This document shows, piece after piece, positions 1 to 8,321 of a DNA stretch of 64,000 nucleotides. The notes beneath the pieces are model-generated. The model worked only from the letters and a program-made list of their open reading frames with translations. It was not told the origin of the DNA and made no database searches. The translations under genes and the position numbers were made by a program. The DNA comes from SKVR01 sp964491395. Its GTDB lineage: Bacteria > Bacteroidota > Bacteroidia > Bacteroidales > UBA7960. The stretch spans positions 37,903 through 101,902 of the forward strand of contig CAZBGI010000005.1 in assembly GCA_964491395.1 (NCBI GenBank), written 5' to 3'. Numbering within the stretch: position 1 is the stretch's first letter; the number at the start of each line of letters is the position of its first letter.

Positions 1-489
1 TTTCAGAAGAGCTGAAGTTTGCCCCTGATGCTTTTCAATATGGGTGTCGGTGATTTTGTGCAAAGTCATCATTACCGGCGCATAAATCAGGTTCATAGTT
101 GCACTGATAGTAAAAGCCACCAGTACTTTGCCCGCACTAAGTGTATTGCCGGCAAAGGTTTCACCAGCGTTTTCTATTCCCAGATACACCAGGAACAACG
201 GAGCGCCGGTAGAAAAAATAATGAAAGCCATCTGGATGGTCAATCCCAGGATACCCCAAACAATGGCGCGGGGGAGGATTCCGAATCCTTTTTGGTTGTA
301 ATTTCCGGTCTTGATTCTCAAACCTATCACTTCACCGGTAGTTGCCAGCACCGCAAACTTGATGAAACTCATGATCATGCCATGCTCATAGTTGAAGCTT
401 AGGTAGGCATCTTTTACTGCATCGAAGATGAAAAAGGGGAGCAGCAATGCTACTGCCGCCAGTATAAAATACAAGTCTTTCGTTTTCAT
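1..489 (-). CDS. Integral membrane protein, 3' end outside window (possibly Mpv17/PMP22-like)
   Basis: An uninterrupted reading frame of 163 codons runs from an ATG at 489 leftward off the window, so the C-terminus is missing. The protein starts MKTKDLYFILAAVALLLPFF and has at least three hydrophobic segments (about residues 6-26, 78-96 and 120-140), with a loop containing GEVIGLRIKTGNYNQKGFG between the first two. It resembles Bacteroidota membrane proteins that I recall being labelled Mpv17/PMP22 family, but that name is from memory and weak. It lies 13 bp downstream of the acyl-CoA synthetase gene on the same strand and may share its transcript. Function unknown. Confidence 0.6.
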   Translation of the reverse strand, partial: MKTKDLYFILAAVALLLPFFIFDAVKDAYLSFNYEHGMIMSFIKFAVLATTGEVIGLRIKTGNYNQKGFGILPRAIVWGILGLTIQMAFIIFSTGAPLFLVYLGIENAGETFAGNTLSAGKVLVAFTISATMNLIYAPVMMTLHKITDTHIEKHQGQTSALLK

Positions 490-502
490 ATTGTAAAATA
501 TT

Positions 503-2563
503 CTATTCCTTTACAATATTAATTCTTGCATCTACTGCCACTACTTTATCTTTGGATCCCAGCAGCGGATTAAGGTCCATTTCGAAGATTTCAGGTGCTT
601 CATTCAGCAGTGCCGAAAGATGTACCAATGCATCAGCAAAAAGCGCTTCATTTACTCCTTCCTGACCACGTACTCCCTGGATGATTTTGTAACTTTTCAA
701 ACTGCGAATCATGGCCAAAGCTTCTTCTTTGTTCACCGGCGCCATAGCAGTATTCACGTCCTTAAGCACTTCTATAAAAATGCCTCCCATTCCGCAAAGA
801 ATCATGTGCCCGAATTTCTCCTCATGCTTGGCACCCACAAATAGTTCCATGCCTGAAAGCATGGGTTGCAGCAATATGGCTGTGGTATCCTTGATTTTTA
901 TCATTCTTTCAAACTCCCTGCGCAACTGCTGCTCATCTTTTACATCGAGCACCACACCCCCCACGTCAGATTTATGCACCGGACCTACAACTTTCATTAC
1001 TACCGGGTAACCCAGTTTTGAAGCGGCCTTTACAGCATTATCGGCAGTGTCTTCCACAGCTTCACCCGCGCGGGCTATGCCAGCAGCATCAAGCAGTTGC
1101 TGTACCTTTTCGGGAGGCAGGTATCCTTCAGGGCTGTTGTCAATGATTTCCCTGATTTTTTTCCTGTCCACCTCTGGCATTGTTACCTTTTCCGGTGAGG
1201 GTGGGGGCGTATGGTAAACCCTTGCCAAGGCATTGCCCAAGGTTACTTCGTCGGGAAAGTTGATTCTTCCTTTGGAGATGAAATCGGCTACTTCTTCACG
1301 TGCTGTGAGGGTAGAAGGAAGAACCGGGTAGATGGGCTTTTGGCATTGCTTCATTTTCAGATCGAGCATGTCATATACATTAAAGACCGGGAATAATCCG
1401 GGGGTACCAAAAATGACCACCATGGCATCGATGGTATCGAATTTTTGATCTACATAATCGATGATGGTACCCAGCTGTTCCGCAGTGCCGGTAGCCAGGA
1501 AATCGATGGGATTGGCCACTGAGGAACCAGGGAAGAGGTGGGTGAGCAACTCCTGGCTTTCGGGGGTGTCAATGTGGGGTACTGTCAGTCCACCGTTGGA
1601 CAGCGCATCTGTGAGCATTACCGCGGGACCTCCCGCATGAGTAATTACGGCGATGTTTTTTCCTTTCAGTTCGGGATACATAAATACCGATGCCACGCTG
1701 ATAAGGTCTTCACGACCATAGCAACGTACAATACCCGCCTTGCGGAACAGCGCATCTACAGCAACATCAGAACTGGCCAATGCTCCCGTATGGGAAGAGG
1801 CTGCACGGCTTCCTGCATCAGAACTTCCTGCTTTTACTGCGGCAATTCTGCACCCTTTGCGGATGAGTGAAGCTGCATGCCTGAGCAACATCTGGGGTTT
1901 GTTGATGGTTTCGATATACAATAGCTTTACCCGGGAACTTTTTTCAGGGTCAAAGGTTTCGTCCAGGTGTTTAAGAATTTCTTCCACCCCCATCTGGGCG
2001 CTGTTTCCCACCGAGAAAACATTGGAAAAAGTAAGTCCCTTGGGGATGCCTGCTTCCATGATAAAACAAGCCGTGGCACCCGATCCGGAAATAAAATCAC
2101 ATCCTGTGCCCTCCAGTTTAGGTATGGGATAAGTAAAGATGCTATGATGAGTGGGGGTGAGTATACCCACGCAGTTGGGACCAATGAGTGAGCCGCCCAC
2201 GCTGTTGATAATGTCCACTATTTCCTTTTCCAGTCTGGCACCTTCTTCGCTTTCCTCACTAAATCCGGCAGATAAAACTATAAATGCCCGTGTATTTTTT
2301 TGATGAGCCAGAATTTTAACCGTATCAGGTACAAACCGGGCTGCAATGGCGATGATGGCCAAATCCACACTGGGAAGGTCTGCAGGGTCAGCGTAACTCT
2401 TGATGCCTTGTACTTCACTTTCTTTCAGATTGGTGACATATAAATCGCCGACAAAATTTCCGTCAATAAGGTTTTTTAATACTTTTCCTCCGGGTTTGGT
2501 TATATCATTGGAGCCTCCTACGACTACGATGCTTTTAGGGTTTATCAATTGTTCGGTAATCAT
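503..2563 (-). CDS. Acetate/acyl-CoA ligase (ADP-forming), fused alpha-beta subunits
   Basis: The 686-residue protein has the fused order of ADP-forming acyl-CoA synthetases: an N-terminal CoA-binding Rossmann domain (about 5-135, starting SIVVVGGSND), a succinyl-CoA-synthetase-like ligase domain (about 150-440) and a C-terminal ATP-grasp domain (about 475-686). The phospho-histidine is visible in SHTGALASSD at His258, the position expected from the archaeal enzyme family. These enzymes convert acyl-CoA, ADP and phosphate to free acid, CoA and ATP, so they conserve energy in fermentation of sugars or amino acids. The preferred acyl group cannot be told from sequence. In a genome with [FeFe] hydrogenases this fits acetate formation with H2 disposal. 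Start chosen at ATG 2563, the only in-frame start next to the CoA-binding motif. Confidence 0.9.
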   Translation of the reverse strand: MITEQLINPKSIVVVGGSNDITKPGGKVLKNLIDGNFVGDLYVTNLKESEVQGIKSYADPADLPSVDLAIIAIAARFVPDTVKILAHQKNTRAFIVLSAGFSEESEEGARLEKEIVDIINSVGGSLIGPNCVGILTPTHHSIFTYPIPKLEGTGCDFISGSGATACFIMEAGIPKGLTFSNVFSVGNSAQMGVEEILKHLDETFDPEKSSRVKLLYIETINKPQMLLRHAASLIRKGCRIAAVKAGSSDAGSRAASSHTGALASSDVAVDALFRKAGIVRCYGREDLISVASVFMYPELKGKNIAVITHAGGPAVMLTDALSNGGLTVPHIDTPESQELLTHLFPGSSVANPIDFLATGTAEQLGTIIDYVDQKFDTIDAMVVIFGTPGLFPVFNVYDMLDLKMKQCQKPIYPVLPSTLTAREEVADFISKGRINFPDEVTLGNALARVYHTPPPSPEKVTMPEVDRKKIREIIDNSPEGYLPPEKVQQLLDAAGIARAGEAVEDTADNAVKAASKLGYPVVMKVVGPVHKSDVGGVVLDVKDEQQLRREFERMIKIKDTTAILLQPMLSGMELFVGAKHEEKFGHMILCGMGGIFIEVLKDVNTAMAPVNKEEALAMIRSLKSYKIIQGVRGQEGVNEALFADALVHLSALLNEAPEIFEMDLNPLLGSKDKVVAVDARINIVKE

Positions 2564-2710
2564 ACGATAAGGGTTTTATGTTTTGATAAATATGCTTTTA
2601 TTTTCGGCGGCTAAAGTAACAAAAATTAAGAAGGTAGATGCCAGAAATCGATCTGGAAACAAGACTGATTTGAAAACAAAAGATGGCTCCAAAATAAAAA
2701 TTCAAGAAAA

Positions 2711-2747
2711 AACTAAACAATTAGTTGGCAAACTAAAAAATTAGTTT
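2711..2747 (+). promoter_or_regulatory. Tandem dyad operators, probable BlaI-family repressor sites
   Basis: Two inverted repeats lie side by side: AACTAA-N4-TTAGTT at 2711-2726 and AAACTAA-N4-TTAGTTT at 2730-2747. Their centres are 20 bp apart, about two helical turns, so two repressor dimers would bind the same DNA face. They overlap the promoter of the operon that encodes a BlaI/MecI-family repressor, which suggests autoregulation. Binding is inferred from position and symmetry. Confidence 0.7.
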
Positions 2748-2755
2748 TAAATTTG
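2725..2755 (+). promoter_or_regulatory. Bacteroidota-type promoter of the FISUMP-blaI-M56 operon
   Basis: A -33 TTG (2725-2727) is followed after 20 bp by TAAATTTG (2748-2755), matching the Bacteroidota TAnnTTTG -7 element. The -33 element sits inside the right arm of dyad 1, and dyad 2 ends one base before the -7 element, so repressor bound to either dyad would block the promoter. Confidence 0.7.
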
Positions 2756-2796
2756 TTTTGTTATTCTTTAGTCATCAAACCCAAAAACTATTCAAC

Positions 2797-3609
2797 ATGA
2801 AAAATTTAAAGCTTCCTTCAAAGTATTTTCTTTTTACGCTGGCTTTCGGGGTTTTGTTTTCCTGCTCTGAAATGGTACAGGATGACAGCGTTGCAAGGCT
2901 GCAATATGCTGAAAAAATAAAAGACCATGACAATAATGAATACGCAACCCTTACAATCGGGGAGCAAACCTGGATGGCAGAAAATTTACAGGTAACCCGT
3001 TTTCGCAACGGTGATTCCATTATGCAGGTTACCAGCAATTATGAATGGTTTGAGGCAGGTGAGCAGCAAATCCCTGCATGGCGGTATTACAGAGATGATG
3101 CTTCTACAGTTGAAAAATATGGTATACTTTATAACGGATATGCACTGAGGGATCCCAGGGGGCTGGCACCCGAGGGATGGAAGATTCCGGGCCTGGATGA
3201 CTGGCAAATCCTTATGGATAATATTGCAGGAGGAGAAGCTGAACCGTGGCCCAGGTCAACCTCTTTTATGGAAAATGAAGATGGAGAGGAAATCGAAGTA
3301 AAACTCAGTATAGGATGGAGAGATTTCGCTCCGGTTTTAATGGGAAGACAGTCGAATCCTTCCGCCGTTGGGAGCGAGGCAGTATTTAAAACTCAATTCG
3401 CGGGACAGATAGATCGGTATGGAAATTTTTACGGTGCAGATGAAAGTGCGCACTGGTGGGTTTTTCCTGTTGATTTTCCGGCGTTTTTTAAGGGAAAAGA
3501 ATCTTTTACTGAAATGGGGAAAATTTATGTAAAAAATGGCAGGAATCATGTAATAGCAGCTCCCGGATCTGCCCAAAAGGGATTTTCGGTACGCTTTGTT
3601 AAAGAATGA
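2797..3609 (+). CDS. FISUMP-domain lipoprotein
   Basis: The 270-residue protein begins MKNLKLPSKYF with a hydrophobic stretch and a lipobox-like LFSC at Cys23, so it is probably a lipoprotein. The rest contains the Fibrobacter succinogenes major paralogous (FISUMP) pattern: an early TIGEQTWMAENL element, a tyrosine-containing YNGYAL element, APEGWKIPGLDDW, and a C-terminal GFSVRFVKE. FISUMP proteins are extracytoplasmic, of unknown biochemical role. ATG 2797 is chosen over the upstream in-frame codon at 2758 because it gives the signal peptide and because 2758 lies only a few bases after the -7 element. It is the first gene of the operon with the repressor and M56 peptidase genes. Confidence 0.8.
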   Translation: MKNLKLPSKYFLFTLAFGVLFSCSEMVQDDSVARLQYAEKIKDHDNNEYATLTIGEQTWMAENLQVTRFRNGDSIMQVTSNYEWFEAGEQQIPAWRYYRDDASTVEKYGILYNGYALRDPRGLAPEGWKIPGLDDWQILMDNIAGGEAEPWPRSTSFMENEDGEEIEVKLSIGWRDFAPVLMGRQSNPSAVGSEAVFKTQFAGQIDRYGNFYGADESAHWWVFPVDFPAFFKGKESFTEMGKIYVKNGRNHVIAAPGSAQKGFSVRFVKE

Positions 3610-3648
3610 TATTGAAGATTATGCAAGCATAGCAATATAAAACTATCT

Positions 3649-4026
3649 ATGAAAGAACTGACTAAAGCTGAAGAACAGATTATGCAGGTATTGTGGGATC
3701 TGAAAAAAGGTTTTGTGAAGGACATCATTGAACAACTTCCCGAGCCCCGGCCTGCTTACACTACGGTAAGTACAATTGTGCGAATTCTTGAGAAGAAAGG
3801 TTTTGTGGCTTACAACGCGTATGGCAAAACCCATGAGTATTATCCGCTGGTTCAAAAGAAAGACTATACCCGCCAGGTGTTTAAGGGGATGCTTAATGGT
3901 TATTTTGGCAACTCCATTCGGCAAATGGTATCCTTCTTTTCCCGCGAAAAGGATCTTTCTGTTTCGGAGCTGGAAGAACTCAAGAGCATTATTGATGAGG
4001 AAATCCGCAAGCAAAAAGAAAAATAA
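3649..4026 (+). CDS. BlaI/MecI/CopY-family transcriptional repressor
   Basis: The 125-residue protein has the BlaI layout: an N-terminal winged helix (KELTKAEEQIMQVLWDL at residues 2-18, then the recognition region PAYTTVSTIVRILEKKG) and a short dimerisation tail. The family binds operator dyads as dimers and is inactivated by proteolysis near the start of the C-terminal part; here the corresponding stretch is QMVSFFSREKDL at about residues 88-99. The gene is followed after 33 bp by an M56 (BlaR1-like) peptidase gene, the usual sensor partner. The tandem dyads at 2711-2747 are its likely operators. Whether the inducer is a beta-lactam or another envelope signal cannot be told. Confidence 0.92.
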   Translation: MKELTKAEEQIMQVLWDLKKGFVKDIIEQLPEPRPAYTTVSTIVRILEKKGFVAYNAYGKTHEYYPLVQKKDYTRQVFKGMLNGYFGNSIRQMVSFFSREKDLSVSELEELKSIIDEEIRKQKEK

Positions 4027-4059
4027 TCTACTAAATACCCAAAATTAAATCACCTGCAT

Positions 4060-5334
4060 ATGGAAACCTTATTTCATTTTATGGTTCGTGCCTCGGTATT
4101 TCTGATGGTATTTGCATTGGGGTATTATTTTCTAAGAACTGCCGTACCCCGGGTGGGAAGATTTTATATCCTCTTATCTTTCATCTTGTCTTTGGGACTG
4201 GCAGGTATTGGTAAAATTCAAATCCCCATTGACATTGCTTCTGCTGATCCTGGGGCAACCCTGCTTTTGCCTGAGTTTATTCTGGAAGCACAGGATGGAA
4301 TTGCTGCAGCAGGAAGCATGGCATGGAGCCAGTTTTCTTTTACCGGAATGTTCTTATTGATTCCTGCTTTGATGGTAGCCTTTTTGCTGGGCCGGCTGTT
4401 GCTAAGGCTCAAGAGGATTTTTTCAGAGATACAAAAGCATCCCGGAGAACACCATGAAAATGTAAAACTGGTGTATATTGAACCCGAAAGGAGCCCATTC
4501 TCCTTTTTCCGGTGGATTTTTATCCCGGAGTCCCTGAAACAATCCAGCCATTTTGAAAAAGTGCTTTTGCACGAGAAGGCTCATTACTATCAACTTCATT
4601 CCTGGGATGTAATGTTTATGGAAGTTATGCGATTGTTATTCTGGTTTCATCCGGCGTGGTATTATTTAAAAAAAGCGTTGCTGGCAACCCATGAGTATGA
4701 AGCAGACAATTTTGTTCTGACGAAGTTTCCCCGGGTTGAATACCAGCAGGCCTTGCTGGATTGTGCCCTTGATATTCACTATTTACCTGTTACCAATCCT
4801 TTTAATGTTTCAATGATCAAAAAAAGATTTATTATGATGAACCAAAACCTGAAGCCCGACATGAAAAAAATGTGGATCCGACTGTTGTGGATCCTTCCCG
4901 TATTAGCTTTTGTTTTTGCCCTTCAATCCTTTGAATTGCAGTCCGGACTTTTACCGGTAGTTGCCGAAGCAGTTAATAATGAAAACAGCATATCTCCACC
5001 CCCTGACAAAGAGGAGGATGAAAAGGTATTTACCGTGGTAGAGGAAAGCCCTACGTTTCGCGGAGGACAGCAAGCAATGATGAATTTTTTGCAGGAGAAC
5101 CTGACCTACCCACCCACAGCGCGTGAAGAAAAAATTCAGGGGACTGTATTTGTCACTTTCGTAGTGGAAAAAGATGGTTCCATTACCGGTGTGAAAATTC
5201 TCAGAGGGGTACAACCAGATATAGATGCCGAAGCTATGCGCGTGGTAAAAGCGATGCCTGCATGGACACCGGGGTATCAGGATGACGAACCGGTAAGGGT
5301 TCAATTTAATTTGCCCATTCGTTTTGTGTTGTAG
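4060..5334 (+). CDS. M56-family (BlaR1/MecR1-like) membrane metallopeptidase with TonB C-terminal domain
   Basis: The 424-residue protein has membrane segments near residues 8-26, 35-51, 93-115 and 270-291. The zinc site HEKAH is at His171-His175, with a downstream HEYEAD providing Glu214 as the probable third ligand, as in M56 peptidases. After the last membrane helix comes an extracytoplasmic stretch and a TonB-type C-terminal domain (about 340-424, with TYPPTAREEKIQGTVFVTF). This replaces the penicillin-binding sensor domain of BlaR1, so the signal is unlikely to be sensed in the classical beta-lactam way. Family knowledge: signal-activated cytosolic cleavage of the BlaI partner. The pair BlaI + M56-TonB is common in Bacteroidota. 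Confidence 0.9.
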   Translation: METLFHFMVRASVFLMVFALGYYFLRTAVPRVGRFYILLSFILSLGLAGIGKIQIPIDIASADPGATLLLPEFILEAQDGIAAAGSMAWSQFSFTGMFLLIPALMVAFLLGRLLLRLKRIFSEIQKHPGEHHENVKLVYIEPERSPFSFFRWIFIPESLKQSSHFEKVLLHEKAHYYQLHSWDVMFMEVMRLLFWFHPAWYYLKKALLATHEYEADNFVLTKFPRVEYQQALLDCALDIHYLPVTNPFNVSMIKKRFIMMNQNLKPDMKKMWIRLLWILPVLAFVFALQSFELQSGLLPVVAEAVNNENSISPPPDKEEDEKVFTVVEESPTFRGGQQAMMNFLQENLTYPPTAREEKIQGTVFVTFVVEKDGSITGVKILRGVQPDIDAEAMRVVKAMPAWTPGYQDDEPVRVQFNLPIRFVL

Positions 5335-5412
5335 AATTGTTGAGGTTGCGGCGGTTGTGCCCGATTTCTGAATTTATAATCCAATGTTGTTTTGTTAACC
5401 ACACCTTCTCAA

Positions 5413-5435
5413 GGCAGGGAGTTCCTGCCTTTTTT
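5413..5435 (+). terminator. Rho-independent terminator of the blaI-M56 operon
   Basis: The stem GGCAGG (5413-5418) pairs with CCTGCC (5424-5429) around a 5-base loop, followed by six T (5430-5435). It lies 79 bp after the M56 stop codon. Confidence 0.85.
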
Positions 5436-5586
5436 ATTGTGATGCCCTCCAATCAACACGAGTAGATTTTTTCTGTTTTTTGGCCGGACAACCTCAGTAA
5501 TTATTTGAGGCTGTAAGCTAAAAGCTTGAGAGAATTTTCATTGAAAATAAACCCGACAATTGGCTGTAATTCATCTGTAAAAATTG

Positions 5587-5594
5587 TATTTTTG
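5587..5594 (+). promoter_or_regulatory. Possible -7 element upstream of TonB-like gene
   Basis: TATTTTTG matches TAnnTTTG. The nearest TTG (5560-5562) is 24 bp upstream, a little too far for an ideal -33, so the match is moderate. Confidence 0.4.
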
Positions 5595-5651
5595 CGGCAC
5601 CTATGTTTTTGATCAAAGCAATCGGTATTACCCAATTATATCTCTTCAGGA

Positions 5652-6164
5652 ATGCTTGGAAAAAATGAATTGACAGGGGTTTTGGTTTCCTTCCCGGGAA
5701 AACGTTTTATTCCTGTAGCTCTCATGTTGTTGGTTTTTACAGTGGGTAAAACAAAGGGTGAAGGAAAGGAAATTATCCTGATCAATGGCTCCCAGGTTTA
5801 TAGTTTTACCCGGGAAGAATTTACCCTTAACGAATCGGTTCTAACGGATGAAAACATGGTATATTATCTTGTAGACGAATATCCTGTTTTTGAACAAATA
5901 AAAGAGATTAAAGATTTTGCTGAAAGCCTTATCGAATATCCGGAGGAAGCTATTGCAAGCCAGGTGGAGGGTGTGGTGATGGTAAACTTTATTGTTGAGA
6001 AAGACGGTACGGTAAGCAATCCACGATTTTTAAGAACCCTGGGTTTTGGATGTGAAGAAGAAGTGTTGCGTGTAATAAACAAATTGCCCGTTGCCCGTCC
6101 GGGAATGGTTTCCGGACGACCGGTCAGAGTAGGTATGACCGTCCCTGTTAGATTTAAGCTTTAA
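5652..6164 (+). CDS. Secreted TonB C-terminal-domain protein
   Basis: The 170-residue protein has an N-terminal hydrophobic segment (about 17-33, RFIPVALMLLVFTVG) and a C-terminal TonB-like domain (about 95-170: IEYPEEAIASQVEGVVMVNF ... PVRVGMTVPVRFKL). The same fold ends the M56 peptidase upstream, and the two copies share the VEKDG pattern. It lacks the long proline-rich linker of a true TonB, so energy transduction is not certain; such small proteins may act as periplasmic adaptors. A strong terminator separates it from the blaI operon, and the next gene starts 13 bp after it, so it probably belongs with the SLC13 operon. Confidence 0.7.
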   Translation: MLGKNELTGVLVSFPGKRFIPVALMLLVFTVGKTKGEGKEIILINGSQVYSFTREEFTLNESVLTDENMVYYLVDEYPVFEQIKEIKDFAESLIEYPEEAIASQVEGVVMVNFIVEKDGTVSNPRFLRTLGFGCEEEVLRVINKLPVARPGMVSGRPVRVGMTVPVRFKL

Positions 6165-6177
6165 TATAAATAAAACT

Positions 6178-7809
6178 ATGTCCTTAAAAAAAAGAGATCA
6201 TTCTGAACAAACCAAAAGAATTGTCGGACTTTTGCTGGGGATCGCAGGATTCCTGATTCCGTGGCTGATCAACTTTCCCGGATTATCCTTTGCAGGCCAT
6301 ATGGCGCTTGGCATCTTTCTGATGGCCGCTGTATTCTGGATTTTTGAAACGCTTCCCATCTACTCTACTTCTATGCTGGTTATTTTCATGCAGGTTGCAT
6401 TGTTAAGCCAGCAAGGGGTGATTTATTCAGACACTTCCTTGCCCAAAAGCCAGGTTGTTTCTCATATTGATGGATTGTGGGAAGTGCCCTCTGATGCCGT
6501 TGACGGCAACCAGGTATATCTGGTGGAAGAATCCGGAAATTATACCCCCATTGAAGTGCAGGTGGTAGAATGGGGTGAAACGGTAAAGGTACAGAGCGAT
6601 GAACTATCAGCAGATGCGCAGGTAGTAAGCGATGCACAACACAAACTGGTGGGCTACGACCCGATTTCCTTCAGCGAATTTTTTGGCACCCTGGCCAGCC
6701 CTATCATTATTCTTTTTCTGGGAGGATTTATCCTGGCCTCTGCGTCGGTCAAATACAATCTTGATAAGAATCTTACCAATGTTTTGTTGAAACCCTTTGG
6801 AGAAAAGCCAGTATTTATCGTGATGGGTTTGATGTTGGTTACGGCTACTTTATCTGCTTTTATGAGCAACACGGCCACTACCGCCATGATGATGACCGTG
6901 GCCATTCCTATTGCCCGGCAAATTGAAATGAAAGATAAATTCAGGATCATGCTTACGCTCAGCATCCCCATTGCTGCGAATATAGGAGGAATGGCCACAC
7001 CCATTGGTACTCCTCCCAATGCCATTGTTATTGCCAACCTCAATCAACAGGGAATCAATATTGCTTTTGGAAGTTGGGTGGCATTAATGTTGCCGCTTGC
7101 CATTGGATTGTTGCTGCTGGCCTGGGTTAGCATGAGGTTTTTTTATCCCCCTGTTATCAAACGCTTTAAATTAGATCTGCAGAGTAAATTTGACAAATCT
7201 CCCAGAGCCCTTATTCTCTATGCTGTTTTTGCCATTACTGTATTGCTCTGGTTTACTGAAGCCAGTCATGGCATCCCCAGCGCTATGATTGCGTTTATTC
7301 CTATTGTAACGCTTACTGTAACCAGTGTATTGAGCAAAGATGATATCCGTGCCTTGCCCTGGGAAGTTTTATGGCTGGTAGCCGGGGGTATTTCCCTGGG
7401 AATAAGCATGGAAAATACCGGGCTGGCAATGTGGCTGGTAGGTAGTATAAGCTGGGATATGCTTCCACAATTAGCCCTGTTGCTGGTATTTGGCCTGGTG
7501 GCTTTGATGTTGTCCAACTTTCTCTCCAATACCGTCACCGCTACTTTGCTGGTTCCCCTGGCCGTAAGTTTGGGTACAGCAGGAATTGCAGGTGAAGGAT
7601 TCAGCCTGGTCATAACAAGCCTGGTAATAGGTTCGGCCTGTAACATGGCCATGTTGCTGCCCATTTCAACACCACCCAATGCCATTGCCATGAGCACGGG
7701 TTATATCAGTACCGCAGATATGGTAAAAGTGGGCTTTGTGATTGGATTAATTGGAATAATAACCGCACTAATTCTTGCCAACTTCTACTGGCCATTAATC
7801 ATTAATTAA
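6178..7809 (+). CDS. SLC13/DASS-family anion:Na+ symporter
   Basis: This 543-residue membrane protein carries both halves of the divalent anion:sodium symporter fold. Each half has a Ser-Asn-Thr signature (MSNTATTAM near residue 230; LSNTVTATL near residue 447) followed by a proline-rich ion/substrate loop (GTPPNAI and STPPNAIAM). These motifs coordinate Na+ and carboxylate or sulfate in VcINDY-type transporters. An insertion of about 80 residues (roughly 78-160) lies between early helices and is rich in acidic and polar residues, so it is probably extracytoplasmic. The substrate is unknown (dicarboxylate, sulfate or similar). It is 11 bp upstream of a response regulator and probably cotranscribed with that gene and the sensor kinase. 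Confidence 0.88.
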   Translation: MSLKKRDHSEQTKRIVGLLLGIAGFLIPWLINFPGLSFAGHMALGIFLMAAVFWIFETLPIYSTSMLVIFMQVALLSQQGVIYSDTSLPKSQVVSHIDGLWEVPSDAVDGNQVYLVEESGNYTPIEVQVVEWGETVKVQSDELSADAQVVSDAQHKLVGYDPISFSEFFGTLASPIIILFLGGFILASASVKYNLDKNLTNVLLKPFGEKPVFIVMGLMLVTATLSAFMSNTATTAMMMTVAIPIARQIEMKDKFRIMLTLSIPIAANIGGMATPIGTPPNAIVIANLNQQGINIAFGSWVALMLPLAIGLLLLAWVSMRFFYPPVIKRFKLDLQSKFDKSPRALILYAVFAITVLLWFTEASHGIPSAMIAFIPIVTLTVTSVLSKDDIRALPWEVLWLVAGGISLGISMENTGLAMWLVGSISWDMLPQLALLLVFGLVALMLSNFLSNTVTATLLVPLAVSLGTAGIAGEGFSLVITSLVIGSACNMAMLLPISTPPNAIAMSTGYISTADMVKVGFVIGLIGIITALILANFYWPLIIN

Positions 7810-7820
7810 ATATTCTTTTT

Positions 7821-8309
7821 ATGTCTGATATCTATATAATTTGTGTAGAAGACGAACCCCAGGTGCTGGATGTGATCATCCGTGATTTGGCTGACTTTGA
7901 AGAGATCTTTCCCATTGAACTGGCGCATTCAGCAAATGAGGCCAGAGAACTTATCAGGGAAATAAAAGAAGAGGGGCATAAAATTGGCCTTGCTTTGTGC
8001 GATCATATCATGCCCGGCGACAAGGGGATTGATCTGATGATTGAAATGCAACAAGACCCTTTTACGGAAAACACCCGGAAGGTGCTTGTTACCGGGCAAG
8101 CCGGCCTGGAAGATACCATCCAGGCTGTGAACAATGCCAGACTCAACCGATACATTGCCAAACCCTGGAACCCCAAAGAACTGGTAGAAATAGTCAAGGA
8201 TGAGCTTACCCAATATGTTATCAGGGAGGAGAAAGATTTGTTAAGGTTTTTACCTCTGCTGAATCAGGAAAAAATTCAGGAGGCTATCCGTACCAAAGGG
8301 TATCTGTAA
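7821..8309 (+). CDS. Single-domain response regulator with C-terminal extension
   Basis: The 162-residue protein is a CheY-like receiver: acidic pair in EDEPQVLDV, phospho-acceptor Asp in ALCDHIMPG, switch Thr in VLVTGQAG and Lys in YIAKPWNP. About 35 residues follow the receiver and have no recognisable output domain. It sits between the SLC13 transporter (11 bp) and a histidine kinase (12 bp), so the three genes probably form one unit and the kinase is its likely partner. The receiver resembles those found in RpfG/HD-GYP proteins, but no HD domain is present. Output is probably by protein contact. Confidence 0.88.
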   Translation: MSDIYIICVEDEPQVLDVIIRDLADFEEIFPIELAHSANEARELIREIKEEGHKIGLALCDHIMPGDKGIDLMIEMQQDPFTENTRKVLVTGQAGLEDTIQAVNNARLNRYIAKPWNPKELVEIVKDELTQYVIREEKDLLRFLPLLNQEKIQEAIRTKGYL

Positions 8310-8321
8310 ATTAGCAATACC

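Larger units (their letters stand above)
5335..5651 (+). other. Intergenic region after the M56 gene
   Basis: This 317-bp stretch holds the terminator at 5413-5435, a weak dyad (CCTCA/TGAGG around 5492-5511) and a possible -7 element at 5587-5594 for the downstream gene. No coding sequence seen. Confidence 0.6.
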
